Both the position numbers and the translations under genes were made by a program. Positions 1-9,074 of a stretch of 20,454 bases of DNA are shown in pieces (positions within the stretch are counted from its first letter, which is position 1; every line of letters starts with the position of its first letter). Source of the DNA: Cyclostephanos tholiformis. Lineage: Eukaryota > Bacillariophyta > Thalassiosirophyceae > Thalassiosirales > Thalassiosiraceae. The DNA lies in assembly GCA_036939975.1 (NCBI GenBank), contig JALLPB010000205.1:1-20454 (forward strand). The letters are read 5' to 3'. The notes below the pieces were generated by a model that saw only the letters and a list, made by a program, of their open reading frames with translations, searched no databases and had not been told where the DNA came from.

Positions 1-825
1 CACTATGGCAATCAGCTCTGCAAAAAAATTGTTATAAATGAATGGTTAAGGTTAATTATTTTACGTTTCTGATGCAGAAATGCAGGATTGGACCAAGCTA
101 TGCCATCTTGTGGAGTACTTATGAAGCACAACTGACATGCCACTCGTCTAGGCATCATGAGCGGAGTAGTTCTGCATTGGTACGTGGATGCATACTTTGC
201 GGTCCATCCCAACATGCAAGGTCCCAGTGGAGGGGCTTTGACATTGGGACTTAGATTTCCAATTTTCTTGTCTGGGAGATGAAGAGGAAGAGATGGAGGC
301 CTCCTAAAAACCTCCACGACAGGCTAGTGTAAAACTGCGGCACATATAAGGAGGAAGTTTTACTGGAGGCAGATGCAGAGAAGGAGGTTTTGGGGGGGGG
401 TTATGGATTGCAGGAGTGGCAGGGGCAAAGAGGAGGATGCAGACACAGCAATCAAACAAGGCGATGGTGACAATTGTGGTGGCGACAAGTGAGGATACAA
501 CAATCAGCTAATTGTTGGCAGTGGTGGTGATGATAGAAGTGATGGCAGCAGAAAAAAATGGAAGAAGGAGGAGATGGCATTGTTTTGTCATGTGAGGCAA
601 CGTGGTGGTGGTGACAGTGGTGGTAGCCAGCAACAGAGAGCAGGAGGGGTGGCAGCAACAACAACCAGGTATGGAGCGGAGAATGCAAGGGGTGCTCGTC
701 TGAATGGACATGATGACAATGAGGGGGGCATTGCAGGCAGCAACATTGCCACTACCACTGACAATGACAAGGATGGGACATAGATGTCAACAATGACACA
801 CAATAATCAAATAGAGCTAAGGAGA
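1..825. other. Gene-free low-complexity stretch (TE-rich flank)
   Basis: No convincing gene is seen on either strand. From about 380 to 780 the + strand is a purine-rich, GGTGGTGA/GATGGCAGCA-like low-complexity tract with a G10 run near 392. The ORFs it opens translate to His/Pro/Ser-rich nonsense and are not supported. The stretch lies upstream of the Copia RNase H fragment, where reverse transcriptase would be expected, yet I recognise no RT motif. The body of that element was probably deleted or replaced. Confidence 0.5.
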
Positions 826-1176
826 GAGAAGGAGAGAGGAAAGTGAATTGGTGGGGGTAGACAACCTGATGTCCCTGATCATCTGGTCTCGTAACTTCCT
901 GAAAGCACAGGGATATGTGATGGTCAACAATATTCTACACCAGAAAAATAAAAGTGCAATCCTGTTGGAAAGAAATTCTAAGATATCCAGTGGCAAGTGT
1001 ACCAAACACATTGCTATTTGCTATTTCTTTGTGGCGGACAACATTAGGGCTGGTGAAATCAGACCCAAATGGTGCGGGTGAAATGATCGTGGATTTTCTC
1101 ACAAAACTGCCTTCCGGGGGCCATGTTTTGTAAGTTTAGGGATCTACTCATGAAAGTTGAACCCACAGTGAATACA
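826..1176 (+). pseudogene. Copia-type retrotransposon RNase H fragment (decayed)
   Basis: This is the C-terminal end of a Ty1/Copia pol polyprotein. Reading from about 826, the frame gives the start of the Copia RNase H tail (ESELVGVDN), then ILHQKNKSAILLERN and then the diagnostic KHIAICYFFVAD (compare the usual Copia KHI-IRYHF/YFF). The frame breaks at about 1075: after PKWC one extra base leads into GEMIVDFLTK. It breaks again near 1120, leading into GAMFCKFRDLLMKVEP. At least two frameshifts therefore lie within about 110 bases, so the element is dead. The 3' LTR follows about 50 bp downstream, as expected for a Copia 3' end. The assignment to Copia is strong. The closer likeness to diatom CoDi elements is from memory of the family. 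Confidence 0.85.
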
Positions 1177-1225
1177 AGTAAATTACCGACGCAGTGAAAA
1201 TGGGATTAACTGCATTGTAGGAGTG

Positions 1226-1405
1226 TGTTGGGAGATGTGTGCATGAATATAAGGTACTTTTTATCTACTTCATATAAACCAGAACCACCAATTCTAGAGG
1301 AACTCCCCTCCTCTCACTTCTAGAGAATAATCATCTATTTAATACCAAATAGGATTAAATTGGTGTGTTTGCCAAGACGAATGCCTTCTGGGGGTTACTC
1401 CAACA
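1226..1405 (+). repeat. 3' LTR of the + strand Copia element
   Basis: The LTR starts TGTTGGGAGATG and ends TTACTCCAACA, which are the TG...CA inverted ends of a Copia LTR (TGTTGG/CCAACA). It is 180 bp long. It aligns over its whole length with the reverse complement of 3644-3851, best in the block around 1297-1335 (GGAACTCCC, CCTCTCACTTCT, GAGAATAATCATCT). It follows the RNase H fragment directly. Immediately after its last base the sequence resumes the DNA element seen at 20262, which fixes the LTR end at 1405 by an independent criterion. Confidence 0.8.
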
Positions 1406-1612
1406 GCGGTCAATTTCAGAAACCCCCGTGCAAACCATAAGATTTAGTGCAAATTTTGCATTTTTTATTTGGCTCGACTCATAAAATTTACCACAGCCCT
1501 TTACAATGAGGAATAATGACACAAGCCAATTTTGGTGGGAAAGAGATGTCAAAGAGATTCTGACAGATTTAGATGTCACATCCTAAATCATTAGATGGTG
1601 CTTAAACCCCGG
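1406..1612 (+). mobile_element. Right part of a TIR DNA element (MITE-like), interrupted by Copia
   Basis: This segment matches 20262-20454 in the same orientation over about 190 bp. Shared blocks include TCAGAAACCCCCG, GCATTTTTTAT, CGACTCAT, AAATTTACC, AGCCCTTTA and the long identical TTTAGATGTCACATCCTA. It ends with GGTGCTTAAACCCCGG (1597-1612), the reverse complement of CCGGGGTTTAAGCACC found at the other end of the second copy (20181-20196), so the element has terminal inverted repeats. It contains no coding capacity and looks like a non-autonomous DNA transposon. Its left part is missing here because the Copia LTR abuts it at 1405. The rest should lie beyond the left edge, on the far side of the Copia insertion. 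The superfamily is unknown. Confidence 0.75.
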
Positions 1613-1855
1613 TTTCTATGGCACTTTTATTTAGAGGCCACAGCAAAGAGTAACAAGGAAATGGTGGTATGACAAAGGTCATGCCAACTTATTAAAGCAG
1701 ACAACATTGGTGGTGACAGGTGCTTTCATGTGTGATGCCCTCCACAGCTCGACGAACCCATTCACCATCATTTCCACCTCAAGTCAACCCATCAAATGCC
1801 ACTCTGTCCATAGTCCATAGCCAATAGCTTCATAGAAAATAAACCTAGCACAACA

Positions 1856-2690
1856 ATGCTGCTCTCCCCCTCTTGGAAAATGCATTTCCTTCAATGCCTC
1901 ACATCGCTGAATGCCATCGGCAACCGCAACGTGTCAAAATACACCAAAGCAATCACTCACAATGCCACCATGGACTCAAATATGAAGTACATCAATGAGG
2001 ACCACAACCTCATCATCATTGCCGACCACAAAAAACAAGTGATCATTCTCCACAACCTAAAAATCAATGGGGGCACCGTTCTCCAGCCTGACAACAAGTT
2101 GTGGCCCTCCTTGGCTTAGGCCCCAATGCCCACATTGTCACTCTTGTTGACAATTCAAATGTACCCAGTCCACGGCAGACATCATCGCAGCCATAAGCAT
2201 TGGCACTGACACACTATGTGCTTTTTGCGTCCCCACCTGTGGCAAGTAAGCTACCATGGCATCACCATGTTTACCCCCACTCCATCCACAAAGCGATCCT
2301 CAAAGCAATGACACCCTGCTCCTCTCATACAGGCCTTGGCCACTGCCCAAACCACCTTTATCCAAGAGCACGATGACACCGACCGATTTGACGCCACACC
2401 CTACGACATCCATTGCAATACCTTCATGATGTGGTGCCTAGCATTTGGCGAAAAATCGATTCCCAAGTGTCACTTCTCCATCCTCACAGACAACGACGAT
2501 CTCAATTGCCACAAAACCAACCCCTCAAACAAGTGGCAGCTTTACCAGCAAATGCCATCAACATGATAGATGTCCTCCACCAGCTAAGTGCCACAATGGC
2601 TCAATTCAGCTAAGCCGTCGAAGCCCAAAACACCACCCAGTGCAAGCAACTCAACTACATGAAAAGAAAGACAAGAAGAGCAAATCATAA
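1856..2690 (+). pseudogene. Decayed reading frame of an unidentified diatom repeat
   Basis: Three stretches of protein-like sequence run on the + strand but in different frames and with stops. They are 1856-2119, 2336-2566 (contains DDTDRFDATPYDIH and ILTDNDDLN) and about 2550-2690 (DVLHQLSATMAQFS, a stop at about 2611, then AVEAQNTTQCKQL and a Lys-rich end). The last part has coiled-coil-like spacing. The phrasing resembles a protein family repeated in diatom genomes, but I cannot name its class with certainty, so the link is inference. It lies between two opposed Copia fragments and shares no visible sequence with their gag or pol. I see no intact version in the window. Confidence 0.5.
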
Positions 2691-2779
2691 CTCCTGAAAT
2701 GGGCTGCTAGGCGCAATATTCCCAAAGCACCTTGTGCCTGAATTCCATACTGATGGAATGGGCCACATTTTATCAAGTA

Positions 2780-3480
2780 TTAAAATGCTTGTACCATGTG
2801 TGTATTATTAGTTAGTCCCCCTTGTTCTGTGTTTGGCACAGCAAGGTTTTGTTTGTGCACCATGGCAAAGAGGGATTGGTCCTCAGTCTGCTTGATGACC
2901 ACCCACTCAATTAGCTTATAGAGCTCAATTGGGTTGTAGGATGTGCTCACTGTTGTCCAGGAAGGGTCTTGCTTCATCTTGTCATGGAGCAGTTGGGTGC
3001 ACTGTTCAAGAATGAGGGAATATGCCTGCCCTCGATGGGTTTCCAGCATAGACCCTCGTGTTCTGATTACGGCACTTATTCAAGTAGTCATTATGCTCCA
3101 GATTGGTCAATTTGATGGGTACATCCTGTGCCACTTTAAACTCCACTTGGCAATATTGATGTTGAGCTTGATGAGTTTGGTTACCAGATTGTGATTGGTC
3201 TAATTATGTAAAATTTCCACTTCAAGCAAAGCAGCTTGAAACCCATGTGGTACTCATTGCTGCTGCTTGCTGAGCTCTGACAAGTGCAATTCATAGAGTG
3301 TGACAAGTCAGTGCTGTGCTTGAGTACGTTGGGGTGGGCAAGATGACCATCATTTTATTTTGGAGCTTGTTGGCTATGTCCTCTCCATATTTTGCCCTGA
3401 TGTATCCGGCAATCTTTTCTTGCATGATCCGCATTTGATCCACTGCTGAGGTCATTCCAAACTCAAAGATTTTTTCTTCA
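2780..3480 (-). pseudogene. Gag-like fragment of a second Copia element (decayed)
   Basis: Read on the - strand from about 3480 downwards, the first part contains FEFGMTSAVDQMRIMQEK followed by an ILPTPTYSSTAL segment. Stops and a frameshift follow. A middle part contains VAQDVPIKLTNLEHNDYLNK. After a further frameshift at about 3050 comes ETHRGQAYSLILEQC, then LLHDKMKQDPSW, then STSYNPIELYKLIE and KQTEDQSLFAMVH. The last block reads like the gag region of diatom Copia elements, where similar LYxLIE and QTEDQ phrases occur (family knowledge, from memory). The frame collapses at about 2780. It lies downstream of the inverted LTR at 3644-3851, in the correct order LTR-leader-gag. Frameshifts and stops make it non-functional. 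Confidence 0.7.
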
Positions 3481-3643
3481 GGGCCCTTGCATACTCTGAC
3501 TTTTGTTGTCTTCCCCTATCACCACTATAGGCATTGCTTCTTCCGCCCTCCTATCCTTTACCAGCTCGGCCACCGTATCCGGCCTTTGTGTCCCCTGCGG
3601 CTCATTGTGGGGAATAGACAATGAATATTCTTCTAGAGAATCA

Positions 3644-3851
3644 TGTTGGTGTAACGCCCCAAGATATTGTTCCTTTGTTTCAAGCACACCATTTCAATCC
3701 AAATAGGTTTTATTAAGATGATTATTCTCCAGAAGTGAGAGGATGGGAGTTCCTCAAAACTTGATGTGTCTTTTGATGCAACAAACAAGGTACATAAAAA
3801 TACTATAAGTAGGTAAAATATAACTTTACATTTTTCATACATCTCCCAACA
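3644..3851 (-). repeat. 5' LTR of the - strand Copia element
   Basis: On the - strand the segment begins TGTTGGGAGATGTATG at 3851 and ends CGTTACACCAACA at 3644, giving TG...CA inverted ends and a length of 208 bp. It is related to the 180-bp LTR at 1226-1405, in opposite orientation. The first 16 bases, a central block of about 45 bases and the last 30 bases align well, while the U3-like part (about 3770-3830) has diverged in length. The gag fragment follows on the same strand after about 160 bp of leader. I could not identify a convincing tRNA primer-binding site right after it. Confidence 0.75.
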
Positions 3852-4103
3852 CCTGGAAGGGTTGCTTGCTTTATCTAAACGATTAAGATGTAGAACCATA
3901 TAATGTTGTTAAATACACAAAAAATCTCCAGACAAAAGGAAAGATGTTTGGTATACCAGACACAGCTTTATGAACAAGGTGCACTGTAGATGATGATTTT
4001 GTTGGGATTTAAAAATAGTTGGCGATTCTTCCACCATGTTTTGGATTGACCTTACCGTATTGGGTCAAGCATATTCAATGGCAATTATTCATATATTTTT
4101 TAT

Positions 4104-5879
4104 TTAATCCACCGGGGGAGCACATACTATGGAAAGCCTCCTCCGAGTATCCAGTGACAATTGCTTCCAATCGAGATTGAGTAATATCATCGTATTGATT
4201 GTTGACCCCCATGCTAAGCCTGCGACCAAACCAAACCACAATCCCTCGACGCCATATCCCATGTGCAATCCGAGGTAATAACCAAACGGTATCCCCACAA
4301 CGTAATACGCGATCGCGTTGAGCTTGGCGGCGAGGGATTGTTTCCCGATCGCTCTGTATATACCCTGATCGATACCATTGATCGCATCGGGTACTTGAAA
4401 TATTGCCGTGATAATGAGCAAGTCCTTCGTCTTACCAATCAAGTCGGTATCCGATGTGAACAACGACGGCAACGCCAATCGGTATGACAATATGAATAGC
4501 GTATTCGCGAAGGACAATAACAAGCCGAGGCCGAGGGCTAGGTACATGGCCATCATCGCTCGATGAGTATCGCCGGCGCCGAGGGCGTTACCTATTCGTA
4601 TATTCCCGGCAACGGACGCACCGAGATATAACATGTACAGGAACGTCGATATTTGCATGGATATGGCATTGGCCCCGATGGCGATTATGGCCGTATTAAA
4701 ATCGGGCAGAATTCCGCATTCCAACGCGAGTATTTCGAACGCGACCCACTCGAACATGACCTGTAACATGCCCGGTATGCCCAGATTTAAGAACTTCGCG
4801 ATCGCCCTCGCGTTGATCGCATCCTTAACTCGTAAGCCGCCGCGTACGTGCACTAGGACGAATTCGCGATCGGTATAATACATGCAGAGTAATATCGCGG
4901 GCACCATCGACATGTTACCCAAAGTCCTCGCCAAAGCCGCGCCCAGCCATCCCAATTTCGTGTAATTCACCATGTAATATCCCGAACACGCGTTCACAAC
5001 GACGCATGTCACCGCGCTTATTATCATCGGCAGCGTTTCGTTCCTCGCCTGGGATAATTTACGCAGCAGTTCGTACGCGTACAGGAACGGCAATCCCGGC
5101 AGCATCCACATGACGAATATTCCGGCGTGTTTCGCCACCACCTCGGGCTGATTGAAGAATAGCAGTACAACGGTGGCATTGCAAAGCGCCGATGCCACGA
5201 TGACGTACAGCATGCACATGACGGATAAGCCCGTTAGTAGGTACGTGCCCATCTTATCCGGTCGATTCGCGCCGTGCGCGCTCGCGCAGAGCGTGTCGAG
5301 GGCCGTGAGCAGGCCCAATCCCGTCGACATTCCTACGACGTTGTATAGCATCACAGCCAATGCAGCGGCATCGATGTATAGCCCCCTGGCGCAGCTACTG
5401 TCGTCGTCGTCATCGGTGTCGTCGCCGTTGGTTTTGTCGCCGTTGTTACCGCCGACGCCGCCCCGGCCGACGTTGCCGTCGTCGATCCTGCCCACTAGAA
5501 CGAGCGTGATGATGCTCGGTACAAGTTCGAGCGCGTATGTTACAATGACCGGCACGGCCAATCCGACCATGGCGCGCAATTCCTCCCTCAATAACGATGC
5601 CTCGCGTCGAATGACCTTGGACTTGATGACGGCGGAGGAGGTTGGGGCGAGGCGGTCGTCGTCGTTCGCGGCATCGTCGTCGTCGTCGTCACGGACGGCG
5701 CCGTAGGCCAGACGACCCGCCGCCTTGGCATTATCGTCGGTAATAATGAAATCGTCGTCCGGATCGATGTCCAATAATGACAGCGATTCGAGGGCCGAGC
5801 TTAGCCTGAGTCCACCGCCGTCGATGGATGTCGAGTACCATCGTCGGAGCAAGTCCTCGTTGATGGACGACCGCCTCAT
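4104..5879 (-). CDS. MATE-family efflux transporter
   Basis: This is a 591-residue multi-pass membrane protein of the multidrug and toxic compound extrusion family, which exports organic cations and metabolites in exchange for H+ or Na+, at the plasma membrane or an endomembrane. The start is the ATG at 5879 (MRRSSINEDLL); the frame upstream has only a GTG at 5915. Residues 1-100 are soluble and acidic (DPDDDF, RDDDDDDAANDDD). The first membrane helix lies at about 104-130. An unusual Gly/Asn/Asp-rich insert (about 131-165) sits in the loop before helix 2. Family signatures are TALDTLCASAHGA (about 191-203) and LGASVAGNIRIGNALGAG (about 419-436). The C-terminal half has the usual IDQGIYRAIGKQ and YYVVGIPFGYYLG. 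The fold is complete (about 12 helices) and no intron is needed. It is transcribed divergently from the small gene at 6075. Substrate is unknown. Confidence 0.93.
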   Translation of the reverse strand: MRRSSINEDLLRRWYSTSIDGGGLRLSSALESLSLLDIDPDDDFIITDDNAKAAGRLAYGAVRDDDDDDAANDDDRLAPTSSAVIKSKVIRREASLLREELRAMVGLAVPVIVTYALELVPSIITLVLVGRIDDGNVGRGGVGGNNGDKTNGDDTDDDDDSSCARGLYIDAAALAVMLYNVVGMSTGLGLLTALDTLCASAHGANRPDKMGTYLLTGLSVMCMLYVIVASALCNATVVLLFFNQPEVVAKHAGIFVMWMLPGLPFLYAYELLRKLSQARNETLPMIISAVTCVVVNACSGYYMVNYTKLGWLGAALARTLGNMSMVPAILLCMYYTDREFVLVHVRGGLRVKDAINARAIAKFLNLGIPGMLQVMFEWVAFEILALECGILPDFNTAIIAIGANAISMQISTFLYMLYLGASVAGNIRIGNALGAGDTHRAMMAMYLALGLGLLLSFANTLFILSYRLALPSLFTSDTDLIGKTKDLLIITAIFQVPDAINGIDQGIYRAIGKQSLAAKLNAIAYYVVGIPFGYYLGLHMGYGVEGLWFGLVAGLAWGSTINTMILLNLDWKQLSLDTRRRLSIVCAPPVD

Positions 5880-6074
5880 GATTCGTTGTTGTCGTTTTTT
5901 ATTATAAAAGTACACACTATGATGTAAGTATTATTTTACTACTACCCCTGGTCACCGTTTTAGATATTAATTCCCTCCCGGGATGTCATGTGCAGTATCG
6001 TACTGTTTTGGCGGGGAAAAAATAATATGCGAGTGTGCGAAGTATCCTATCGTACACATAAAAAAGAGGGGGGG
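5880..6074. promoter_or_regulatory. Bidirectional intergenic promoter region
   Basis: This 195-bp gap separates the start codons of two divergent genes (MATE, -, and the small coiled-coil protein, +), so both core promoters and 5' UTRs must fit in it or overlap. It is AT-richer than the genes on either side, with ATTATTTTACTACTACC near 5931 and GATATTAATTCCC near 5963. No classical TATA box at a fixed distance can be defended. The function is inferred from gene arrangement only. Confidence 0.45.
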
Positions 6075-6587
6075 ATGAGCGACAGCACCTCCGCCGATCC
6101 GCAATCGAATCGTCTCCCCGCCAGTGGGAGCGGGCCACCGGCTCGACGGCAATGTCCGGCATCGGCCGTCGGGGAAGCGTTCGTACCGACCGATTCCGAA
6201 TGCGGCGTCGACGTCGTCGGCGGCGGCGGCGACAACGACGAGAAGGACGACGACGACCAACCGGCACTGATGGAGGCTAGGTTGCGCGAATTGATATCCT
6301 CGTTGCGACAGCTGATAAATTCGAATCGACTGCTCGAGGAGGCATTGGACGTGAATCACGACGAGGAACTGTACGTGGCATTGATGGAGAACGTCGGCGC
6401 CATAGCGAGGAAACGCGAACGCGCGAATGCGATCGCGCATGGGCTGCGCGCTCGGCACCGGGTACATGTAAGTTCGGAGGACGAGATACCCGAGTACGAT
6501 GGATCCGTGGTCCTTGCCCGGAGGCGGACGATGATCGGCCGAGGGGGGGTCATCGGGGTTGACGAGGATGGCGGGATGCACCTGTGA
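6075..6587 (+). CDS. Small coiled-coil protein, possible Tma17/Adc17-like proteasome chaperone
   Basis: This is a 170-residue protein from the ATG at 6075 (MSDSTSADP). In-frame ATGs at 5988 and 6027 would add 29 or 16 residues of no recognisable character, so the shorter start is preferred. Residues 1-65 are disordered, with a GGGGDNDEKDDDD linker. Residues about 67-130 form one amphipathic helical hairpin: ALMEARLRELISSLRQL, INSNRLLEEAL, ELYVALMENVGAIARK, RERANAIA. This pattern (SN-x-x-L in the first helix, an ELY...EN motif and an R/K-rich second helix) resembles the yeast proteasome-assembly factor Tma17/Adc17, but that rests on memory of a short pattern and is tentative. The tail ends in DEDGGMHL. 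A GTAAGT at 6468 is probably not used as a splice donor because the frame continues with coherent sequence. Gene reality is likely; function is uncertain. Confidence 0.7.
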   Translation: MSDSTSADPQSNRLPASGSGPPARRQCPASAVGEAFVPTDSECGVDVVGGGGDNDEKDDDDQPALMEARLRELISSLRQLINSNRLLEEALDVNHDEELYVALMENVGAIARKRERANAIAHGLRARHRVHVSSEDEIPEYDGSVVLARRRTMIGRGGVIGVDEDGGMHL

Positions 6588-7215
6588 GGGGAAGAGGAAG
6601 CACGATTGCGAGGGGAGAGATGAGGTGGGCGGAGCGTTTTTTTTAATATATGTATGTCGTTGGATAAATCAAAGAGGTCGTTATGCCGGGACACATCGAT
6701 AAAGAGAGAACGACTGGCCTCTACAATATATATATATATATATATGTAATGAACACAGGCACGAGGTCGCCGAAAAATCCATGCTAGGCCTCCGATGGTC
6801 GGGTCGATACGCAAAAGCGAAACGTTCGACTTGCGGGTTTCGAATATTTATTTGTTCATTTTTTAGGAAAGTTCTGGGGCATACTTTTTAGTGAAAGTTT
6901 AAAAAAACTTGTAAACGAGAGAGAATCAGCCATTCGTCCATGTGTGTCTGTCGCGAATAGACTGGATATGCGGAGTTCTTGTGAAACATGTGCATTTCTT
7001 TCAATTAAATTTTTGTGGGCGCACGTTGAGCGACTCGCATTTTATGTTGTGGGAGTGCGATTAAAGAGATGAGCGGGAAGCAAACGGCTTCCGCGAACGC
7101 TGATAGAGGCACCTAAGGTGTCCCATGCTGGAGTTTATGGCCTCCATAACTCTTTCTGCTGCACCATCCCGAGCGCCATATCATTCGTTGGAAGTAATAG
7201 GGTACGCATTAGAAA
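6588..7215. other. Intergenic region with (AT)10 microsatellite
   Basis: No gene is recognised in these 628 bases. The stretch holds the 3' UTR of the small gene (a T8 run near 6640), a perfect (AT)10 microsatellite at 6726-6745, and AT-rich sequence (about 6840-7010). It must also contain the promoter of the membrane protein starting at 7216. ORFs crossing it are short, compositionally odd and antisense to coding sequence at their ends. Confidence 0.6.
6726..6745. repeat. (AT)10 microsatellite
   Basis: Ten perfect AT dinucleotide units lie in the spacer between the small coiled-coil gene and the type I membrane protein gene. Such a tract is likely to be length-polymorphic. Confidence 0.9.
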
Positions 7216-9074
7216 ATGAAGCGGTGTCTAATACTGGCTATAGCGCCCCCCCTCCTTCTCCTCCCATGGCTTTCCGTGACCTTTGCTTCGGCCGCCGAAA
7301 GCAGCAAAGTAGCAGCCCTAGCCAGCCATTACGATCGGCATGATGCCCTCGTCGTCACCCGGCATGACGAGCACCCCGAATCGACACACGTGGGTACGAA
7401 CGACGATGAGTTCGAATGGATGAGAGTCGTATCCCACTCAACCGTGTCGGATTTCTCGAGGAAGTCACCCTCGAACGATGATCCGGATTTCGTGGATCAG
7501 CTGCTCCAAACATCAGTCGCCATCGATGGGACGAGGCTGACCCACACGCCAACGCACGAACCATCAAGTATGGTATTGACGTCGAAATCTCCTACGGCTG
7601 GCTTTCCACCTCGCTCCAACATGCCTACGGAACAATCGTCCGCGATTCCAACTCGTGGCGAAGCTACCATCGATGGCAATCCGACTCAAGATGCCAATAG
7701 AACTGTGGCAACAATTTCGCCAACTGCCGTGCCGTCATCTGTCACGACCGCTGGTAAACCTACTGGTACTCCCACATTTCGTTCAACCGAGCCGCCAACT
7801 ACCACGAATGTAACAGTATCATCTCATGAAAGTCCAATATCATCATCGCAGGTAACAACCGCTGGTAAGCCAACTGATACTCCTACAATGAGTTCGACCT
7901 CTCCACCCACCCGTAATGACCTCGGCACTTCTCGGAATCACCACGAACACGATAATGACAGCCACGAATCTAATGCAGACGATGAAACTCCAGAGTATAC
8001 CATTGAAGCCAATGATGGCGATGAAGACGTTATCCGGGTATATCTTCCTCAAATTATATGCGACGTCACGCTGTCTCCGAGGCTATTCCAAAATCTGGAT
8101 CGAAAGCATGGCTTGATGACGACCATGACAGACATGATAAACGACCTCATCGATGATCATCTGCAGAAGCACTTGTATGATCTAAGGAAAATCTCGCTTA
8201 GAGTCGAAGTGAAGAGGAACGTGGATGAAAATATAGATCCCCCAGTTCGTCTGCATGCCTACTTTCGCGGGGCTTCATTCTTCTCATCGGGGGCATCGCC
8301 CACACGGGACGAACTGGCCGATCTCCTCGTTGAGTTCTTTGACGTAGACGAGTTTACCGCAAGATTGAAGCTTCATTTGAGAAAAGGTGACAAGTCGATC
8401 GTGGTAAATTCAGTCTTTTTCAAATTAAAGGATGGCTCATTGATACAAGCGGGATTTCAGCACGAAGAGAACGCACTTCCAAACAATACTGCACCTACAG
8501 AACAAAGAATGCAGATCTTATTGTTATCGGGACTTATCGGTGAGGGTCAAAATTTCTATTTACCACTTCTCTTTGTCAAGCAGTACTTGTTATTAACAGA
8601 AACAACTCTCCGTAATTTGCACCCACAGTAATGGCATGTCTCCTCATGGCAACATTCTTATGGCCGCATAGGCATGTCGAAGAGGATGCGATTAGCGGGG
8701 CATCTTCCCGCATTTATCAGTCGAGAATCGCCGAATCATTAGCCGATTCGGCCTCCGATGTTGGCGCGACCGGGAGGGTAGAGTCGTACGACGAAATACC
8801 CCCGTCGGATGATACGTCTGCCTCACTGTCACGGATATCGTCCCAATACGACACCCTGAGCTCCTTCGGGGTATCATCGCTCTCCGAGTCCCCCTACACC
8901 GCAGCAACGAGAAGTCCCGATGGACTTGACGATGCATCCCCCATCGCTAATTATATGTCGCATCTCCGTCTTTCTTTGCCAAGGCCGCACGAAGACGATA
9001 TAATGGCGAGGATCGCAGTAGAAGAGTCTCCGTGGAGGGTCTTCACATTCTCGCCGACGACGGAATCCATTTAA
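7216..9074 (+). CDS. Type I membrane protein with Pro/Thr-rich ectodomain (one intron)
   Basis: Exons 7216-8539 and 8629-9074 join in frame into 589 residues; without splicing the first frame stops at 8631. Residues 1-26 are a signal peptide (Lys-Arg, then APPLLLLPWLSVTFASA). Residues 27-270 are low-complexity and Ser/Thr/Pro-rich, with a repeated module near 176 and 213 (VTTAGKPTGTPT, VTTAGKPTDTPT) that suggests an extended, O-glycosylated stalk. Residues about 274-430 look folded (VIRVYLPQIICDVTL, then RVEVKRN, FRGASFFSSGASPTRDELADLL and VFFKLKDG). The splice creates one clean helix, QILLLSGLIVMACLLMATFLW (about 433-453), followed by His-Arg-His and an acidic, Ser-rich tail of about 130 residues. 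Type I topology with the tail in the cytosol is inferred. No enzyme motif is seen. The gross layout is common in diatom surface proteins, possibly cell-wall associated, but its function is unknown. Confidence 0.8.
8540..8628 (+). other. Spliceosomal intron of the type I membrane protein gene
   Basis: The intron is 89 bp. The donor is GTGAGG at 8540, a TATTAAC branch-point-like motif lies at about 8590-8596, and the acceptor is CACCCACAG ending at 8628. Splicing is phase 1 (ATC G|TA ATG) and joins the two frames without a stop. The strongest support is functional: the two half-hydrophobic ends become one continuous membrane helix. Confidence 0.85.

Noticed and set aside
452..803. His/Cys/Ser-rich ORFs in the left low-complexity tract
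   Set aside because: They translate a GGTGGTGA-like repeat; the composition reflects the repeat and no domain is seen.
5152..5706. 184-residue + strand ORF opposite the MATE gene
   Set aside because: It is the antisense shadow of MATE coding sequence; its Ser/Pro-rich composition comes from the complement of Asp-coding triplets.
6468..6473. Perfect GTAAGT splice donor in the small coiled-coil gene
   Set aside because: The frame continues through it with coherent sequence (EDEIPEYDGSVVL) to a plausible C-terminus, and no convincing acceptor gives a better product.
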